From assembly GCF_028416635.1 (NCBI RefSeq), contig NZ_CP114013.1, forward strand, positions 744,001 to 808,000: a stretch of 64,000 nt of DNA. The letters run 5' to 3'. Below the pieces are notes generated by a model. The model saw nothing but the letters and a program-made list of their open reading frames with translations. It ran no database searches and was not told the origin of the DNA. Positions 61,102-64,000 of the stretch are shown in pieces. Position numbers and translations under genes: made by a program. Each line of letters opens with the position of its first letter. The stretch's first letter is position 1. The DNA is from Baekduia alba (lineage in GTDB: Bacteria; Actinomycetota; Thermoleophilia; Solirubrobacterales; Solirubrobacteraceae).

Positions 61102-61854
61102 TCACGCCGGGATGAGACTCGCCAGCACGTTGGCGATCTCGAGCAGGCGCCCCTCATCGAGACGCTCCGATGGGCCGGCAACGCTGATCGCCGCGTCCAT
61201 GATCCCGCGCTCGGGCGCCCCGGGGATGAGGACGCTGACGGCGCGGACGCCCGCTTCGCTCTCCTCGTCGTTGATGGCGAACCCCTGCCGCCGCACCTTC
61301 GTCAGCTCACGCTGCACGCTGCCCGAGGAGACCTTCGAGTTCAGCGTCAGCGCGTGGAGCTCGCCGCTCAGAGTGTCGGAGAGCCGGGCGGGAGGGAGGT
61401 TCGCGAGAAGCACCTTGCCGCCCGAGGTCAAGTGGGCGGGGAACGAGGTCCCCAACCGAGCCGTCGCGCGAACGACTTTCGAGCCTTCGACGCAGTCGAG
61501 AAAGAACGCCTGACTGCCCTGGAGGACCACGAGGTGCGCGGTTTCGTCCACTTCGGCGACGACGCGCTCGAGCAGCGGGCGCAGCGCGGCCCTCACGTCT
61601 GATCGCTGCACCGCCGCGAGCCCGACGCGACGGAGGGCGGGCCCGCGATGAAAGATCTTCGAGCGTTTGTCCTGGCGGACGAACCCGCGATGTTGCAGGA
61701 CGCTCAGAAGCCGAAACGCGGTGGATCGCGACACGTCGAGGAGCGTGCTCGCCTCCGTCACGGTGATCGAGTCCCTGTCTTCGAAGGCAAGGATCAGCGA
61801 GAGCGCGCGGTCGACCGACTCGATCGGGTAGGCAGGATTCGCAGCGCCACGCAC
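61102..61854 (-). CDS. IclR-family transcriptional regulator
   Basis: 250 aa from GTG 61854, overlapping the permease stop by 1 nt, so it is coupled to the transporter operon. HTH: ITVTEASTLLDVSRSTAFRLLSVLQHRGFV. The rest parallels the IclR at 59913-60683 (PAYPIESVDRAL, KVLLANLP, INDEESE). It may sense the sugar or its product and control the transporter and the dehydrogenase operon. Confidence 0.92.
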   Translation of the reverse strand: MRGAANPAYPIESVDRALSLILAFEDRDSITVTEASTLLDVSRSTAFRLLSVLQHRGFVRQDKRSKIFHRGPALRRVGLAAVQRSDVRAALRPLLERVVAEVDETAHLVVLQGSQAFFLDCVEGSKVVRATARLGTSFPAHLTSGGKVLLANLPPARLSDTLSGELHALTLNSKVSSGSVQRELTKVRRQGFAINDEESEAGVRAVSVLIPGAPERGIMDAAISVAGPSERLDEGRLLEIANVLASLIPA

Positions 61855-62828
61855 TACACGCGATCCCGAAGCCTGTCGCTGCGGCCGTAGCCGGCCACAG
61901 CGAGCAGGATGAGAACGCCGAAGATGATCTGCTGGTCGGCAGGGTCGTAGCCGCGGCCAACCAGAATCGTGGTGAGCTCGGTGAGCATGAGCGCGCCGAC
62001 GACCGTATGTGTGTAGTCGCCACGCGCCCCCATGAACGCGGTGCCACCGAGGATCACCGCCGTCAGACCTTCGAACAGGTATGGGTCGCCGAGCGTCTGG
62101 GTGGCGCCGGAGAACCCCGCGAGCAGGATTCCCACGAGCGCGGACATCGTCGCGCTGGCGGCGAAGACCGCCGCCCAGACGCCCCCTGTCGGAACGAGCG
62201 CCAGCGACGCAGCTCGCGAGCTGGCACCGGTCGCATAGGTCCAACGCCCGGCCCTGGTGCGGTGCAGCAGCACCGCCATCGCGCCCGCAAAGAGGACCCA
62301 AATGGCGACGATCGGACTGACCGATAGTCCGAGCGTGGTCGCGTTCGGGCCGACGATGTCCGAGAGAAAAGCCGGCGGTGCGCCGGTCACGGTCCCGTGC
62401 GTCCAGGCGACGACTCCACCCGCCGCGATCGACCCCATGGCGAGGGTCACGATCAGCGAAGCGATGCGGTAGCGGTAGCAAATCCATCCGGCTGCCCCGC
62501 CAAGCGTGGCCGCGATCGCGACGATCAGCGCGAGCGCGAACGGGAAGGCCCAGTGGTACGTGCCACAGAGCTCGCTGACCATGATCGCTCCAAGCGCGAT
62601 GAAGCCCGCCACCGAGAAGTCGAGGCCGCCGACGATGATCACGAGCGTCTGTCCGGCGGCCGCGAGACCGAGCAGTGCCGCGAGCACCAGCATCGGGCGG
62701 ATGCTCTGGGTCCCGGCGAACCCGTCGAGCGTCGCCGAGCCGTAGACGAAGAGCAGCACGAGCGCCAGCAGCTGCAGCACCGGCCATCGCCGCTGCATGC
62801 GCGCGATCGACGTCACGAGTGCGGTCAC
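61854..62828 (-). CDS. ribose-type sugar ABC transporter permease
   Basis: 324 aa from GTG 62828, which overlaps the second permease's stop (GTGA). About nine membrane helices. BPD_transp_2 signatures GQTLVIIVGGLDFSVAGFIALGAI and VILGGTAFMGARGDYTHTVVGALML match RbsC-type permeases. Forms a channel with the next subunit. Confidence 0.9.
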   Translation of the reverse strand: MTALVTSIARMQRRWPVLQLLALVLLFVYGSATLDGFAGTQSIRPMLVLAALLGLAAAGQTLVIIVGGLDFSVAGFIALGAIMVSELCGTYHWAFPFALALIVAIAATLGGAAGWICYRYRIASLIVTLAMGSIAAGGVVAWTHGTVTGAPPAFLSDIVGPNATTLGLSVSPIVAIWVLFAGAMAVLLHRTRAGRWTYATGASSRAASLALVPTGGVWAAVFAASATMSALVGILLAGFSGATQTLGDPYLFEGLTAVILGGTAFMGARGDYTHTVVGALMLTELTTILVGRGYDPADQQIIFGVLILLAVAGYGRSDRLRDRV

Positions 62829-63802
62829 GCCGTCGCCGCCGTTTGCCTTGTCGCGATTCGAGGTGCCGCTGCTCTCGAGCCGACGACAACCCCGAGCAGA
62901 AGCATGCCGCCGTAGACGACCGGGAGCCATTCCGGTGCCACGCTCAGCGCTCCCAGGAACGTCTGGATCAGGTACAGCACGATGGCGCCGAGAGCGGATC
63001 CGACCATGCCGCCGCGGCCGCCGTAGAGCGGGGTCCCGCCGAGCGCGACCGCCGTGATGCCAACGAGGGCGTAGCTCGCACTTGCTCCGGCTTCACTTGC
63101 TTGGACGAGTGCCGTGAGCGCGATCCCGGCGAAGGCGGCGAAGACGCCGCCGATCGCGTACGCGATGACCCGCGTCGCCGCCACGTTCACACCGGCCGAA
63201 AATGCGGTCGCGTCGTTGCCACCCACGGCGTACAGCGCGCGGTGGTAGGCCGTGCGCCCCAGCAGCAGCCAAATCACGACGGCAGCGCCGATCACGAGCA
63301 CGGCGCCAGGCACTGGCCCGACCTGATCGGCCAGCGACGTCGTCCAGTTGCTCCCGGCCGCCTTCGGAGTCGCGCCGACCTTGAGGTTGATGCCGTTGAT
63401 GACGAAGAACATGCAGAGGGTCGCGATCACCGGCTCGTAGCGCAGCACCGCAACGAGGAGACCGTTGATCGTCCCGACCGCGAGCCCGAACGCAGCAAGA
63501 ATCGCGACGTTCGCCCAGGCGGAGTCGATGCCGTGCGGCAGGAGGGTGTGGACGAGCAGGACGTTGCACAGCACCGCGAGTGGACCGACCGAGATGTCGA
63601 TTCCGCCGCCGCCGGACAAGATCGCCGGCGTCGAGGCGAGCGCCACCAGCATCACCGGCGCGAGGGTCGCCAACTGCTGAGGCCAGTTGTCCGGGTTCGC
63701 GAAGTGCGGCTGGGCGATCACGTTTGCGATGAAGAGCGCGATCGTGAGGAGCAGCGCAAACAGGTAGGACCTTCCCCGGAGGAACCCGAGCGCCTCAGTC
63801 AT
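62825..63802 (-). CDS. ribose-type sugar ABC transporter permease
   Basis: 325 aa, same RbsC/BPD_transp_2 family as its downstream partner. STPAILSGGGGIDISVGPLAV and VALGGTPLYGGRGGMVGSALGAI are diagnostic. Paired permeases of this type occur in autoinducer-2, rhamnose and erythritol systems, so the substrate is open. Overlaps the ATPase gene by 8 nt. Confidence 0.9.
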   Translation of the reverse strand: MTEALGFLRGRSYLFALLLTIALFIANVIAQPHFANPDNWPQQLATLAPVMLVALASTPAILSGGGGIDISVGPLAVLCNVLLVHTLLPHGIDSAWANVAILAAFGLAVGTINGLLVAVLRYEPVIATLCMFFVINGINLKVGATPKAAGSNWTTSLADQVGPVPGAVLVIGAAVVIWLLLGRTAYHRALYAVGGNDATAFSAGVNVAATRVIAYAIGGVFAAFAGIALTALVQASEAGASASYALVGITAVALGGTPLYGGRGGMVGSALGAIVLYLIQTFLGALSVAPEWLPVVYGGMLLLGVVVGSRAAAPRIATRQTAATA

Positions 63803-64000
63803 GGCGGGCCTCGGAGCGGTTGTGCGCGAAGAACGCCGAGACGAGCGCCTCGCGCGTCAACGCGTCGCGCCCGATTTCGCAGGACAGCTCGTCCTCACGA
63901 AATACGAGGACGCGGTCCATGAGCTCGACGTGCTCGTCGACCTCCGTCGACACCATCACGATGGCGACGCCTTCGCCGGCCAGCGAGATCAGCAAGTCGT
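63795..64000 (-). CDS. sugar ABC transporter ATP-binding protein, C-terminal part
   Basis: Only the last ~67 residues are in the window; the rest lies beyond 64000. GVAIVMVSTEVDEHVELMDRVLVFREDEL is the H-loop region of RbsA/MglA-type ATPases (here Ser-Thr-Glu after the switch strand, as in the second, degenerate nucleotide-binding domain). It energises the two permeases. The substrate-binding protein is presumably upstream, out of view. Confidence 0.88.
   Translation of the reverse strand, partial: DLLISLAGEGVAIVMVSTEVDEHVELMDRVLVFREDELSCEIGRDALTREALVSAFFAHNRSEARHD

Overview
The window is about 64 kb of very GC-rich, gene-dense chromosomal DNA. Long overlapping shadow frames, many GTG starts and frequent 4-nt ATGA/GTGA stop-start overlaps point to a high-GC actinobacterium. 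A flavin-dependent thymidylate synthase, an InhA-like enoyl reductase, an accD6-like gene beside the fab genes, a kumamolisin-type peptidase and secreted proteins with HYR/PKD modules suggest the deep Thermoleophilia/Solirubrobacterales branch. That placement is inferred from gene content; there is no 16S gene here.

Layout. 1-6.1 kb: acetyl-CoA synthetase, a reversed-order GNAT/acyl-CoA-synthetase protein (probable lysine acetyltransferase acting on it) and a second acyl-CoA synthetase. 6.1-8.1 kb: an epimerase and a group-41 ECF sigma factor, divergent from a symmetric double promoter. 8.1-14.2 kb: HAD phosphatase, a secreted unknown, fabI, an S53 peptidase with five exact-length C-terminal repeats, a PilZ protein and a small protein. 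14.2-20.6 kb (minus): fabD-fabH-fabG-acpP-fabF-carboxyltransferase-tetR-yjbR type II fatty-acid operon. 20.7-22.3 kb: ECF sigma plus membrane protein. 22.3-27.4 kb: thyX, a cysPTWA sulfate importer and an Rrf2 regulator. 27.7-30.3 kb: secreted S15-type hydrolase. 30.3-45.6 kb (minus): complete 14-gene nuoA-N operon for respiratory complex I. 45.6-50.4 kb: membrane protein, flavin reductase, AbiEi/DUF559-like protein, divergent cupredoxin and cytochrome c lipoproteins, serS and a STAS protein. 50.4-56.0 kb: secreted proteins, tRNA-Ser(UGA), a second ECF sigma/membrane/secreted operon and msrA. 56.0-56.3 kb: tRNA-Ser(GCU), tRNA-Arg(ACG) and a strong terminator.

56.3-64 kb looks accessory: 590 bp without a gene, a small frameshifted gene, a beta-propeller (BNR) protein, a zinc-type alcohol dehydrogenase, two sister IclR regulators flanking a decayed SnoaL-like gene, and a ribose-type sugar ABC transporter that runs off the right edge.

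Functional links: acetyl-CoA made by Acs, and probably throttled by the acetyltransferase, feeds the carboxyltransferase/Fab system. NuoA-N with the small cytochrome c and cupredoxin is the respiratory part. The most notable regulatory structure is the 54-bp interval at 7080-7133: one 14-bp palindrome supplies the -35 element for two mirror-image ECF41-type promoters. Other points of interest are a 19-codon ORF bridging nuoE and nuoF, two Shine-Dalgarno-masking hairpins, and several local duplications.
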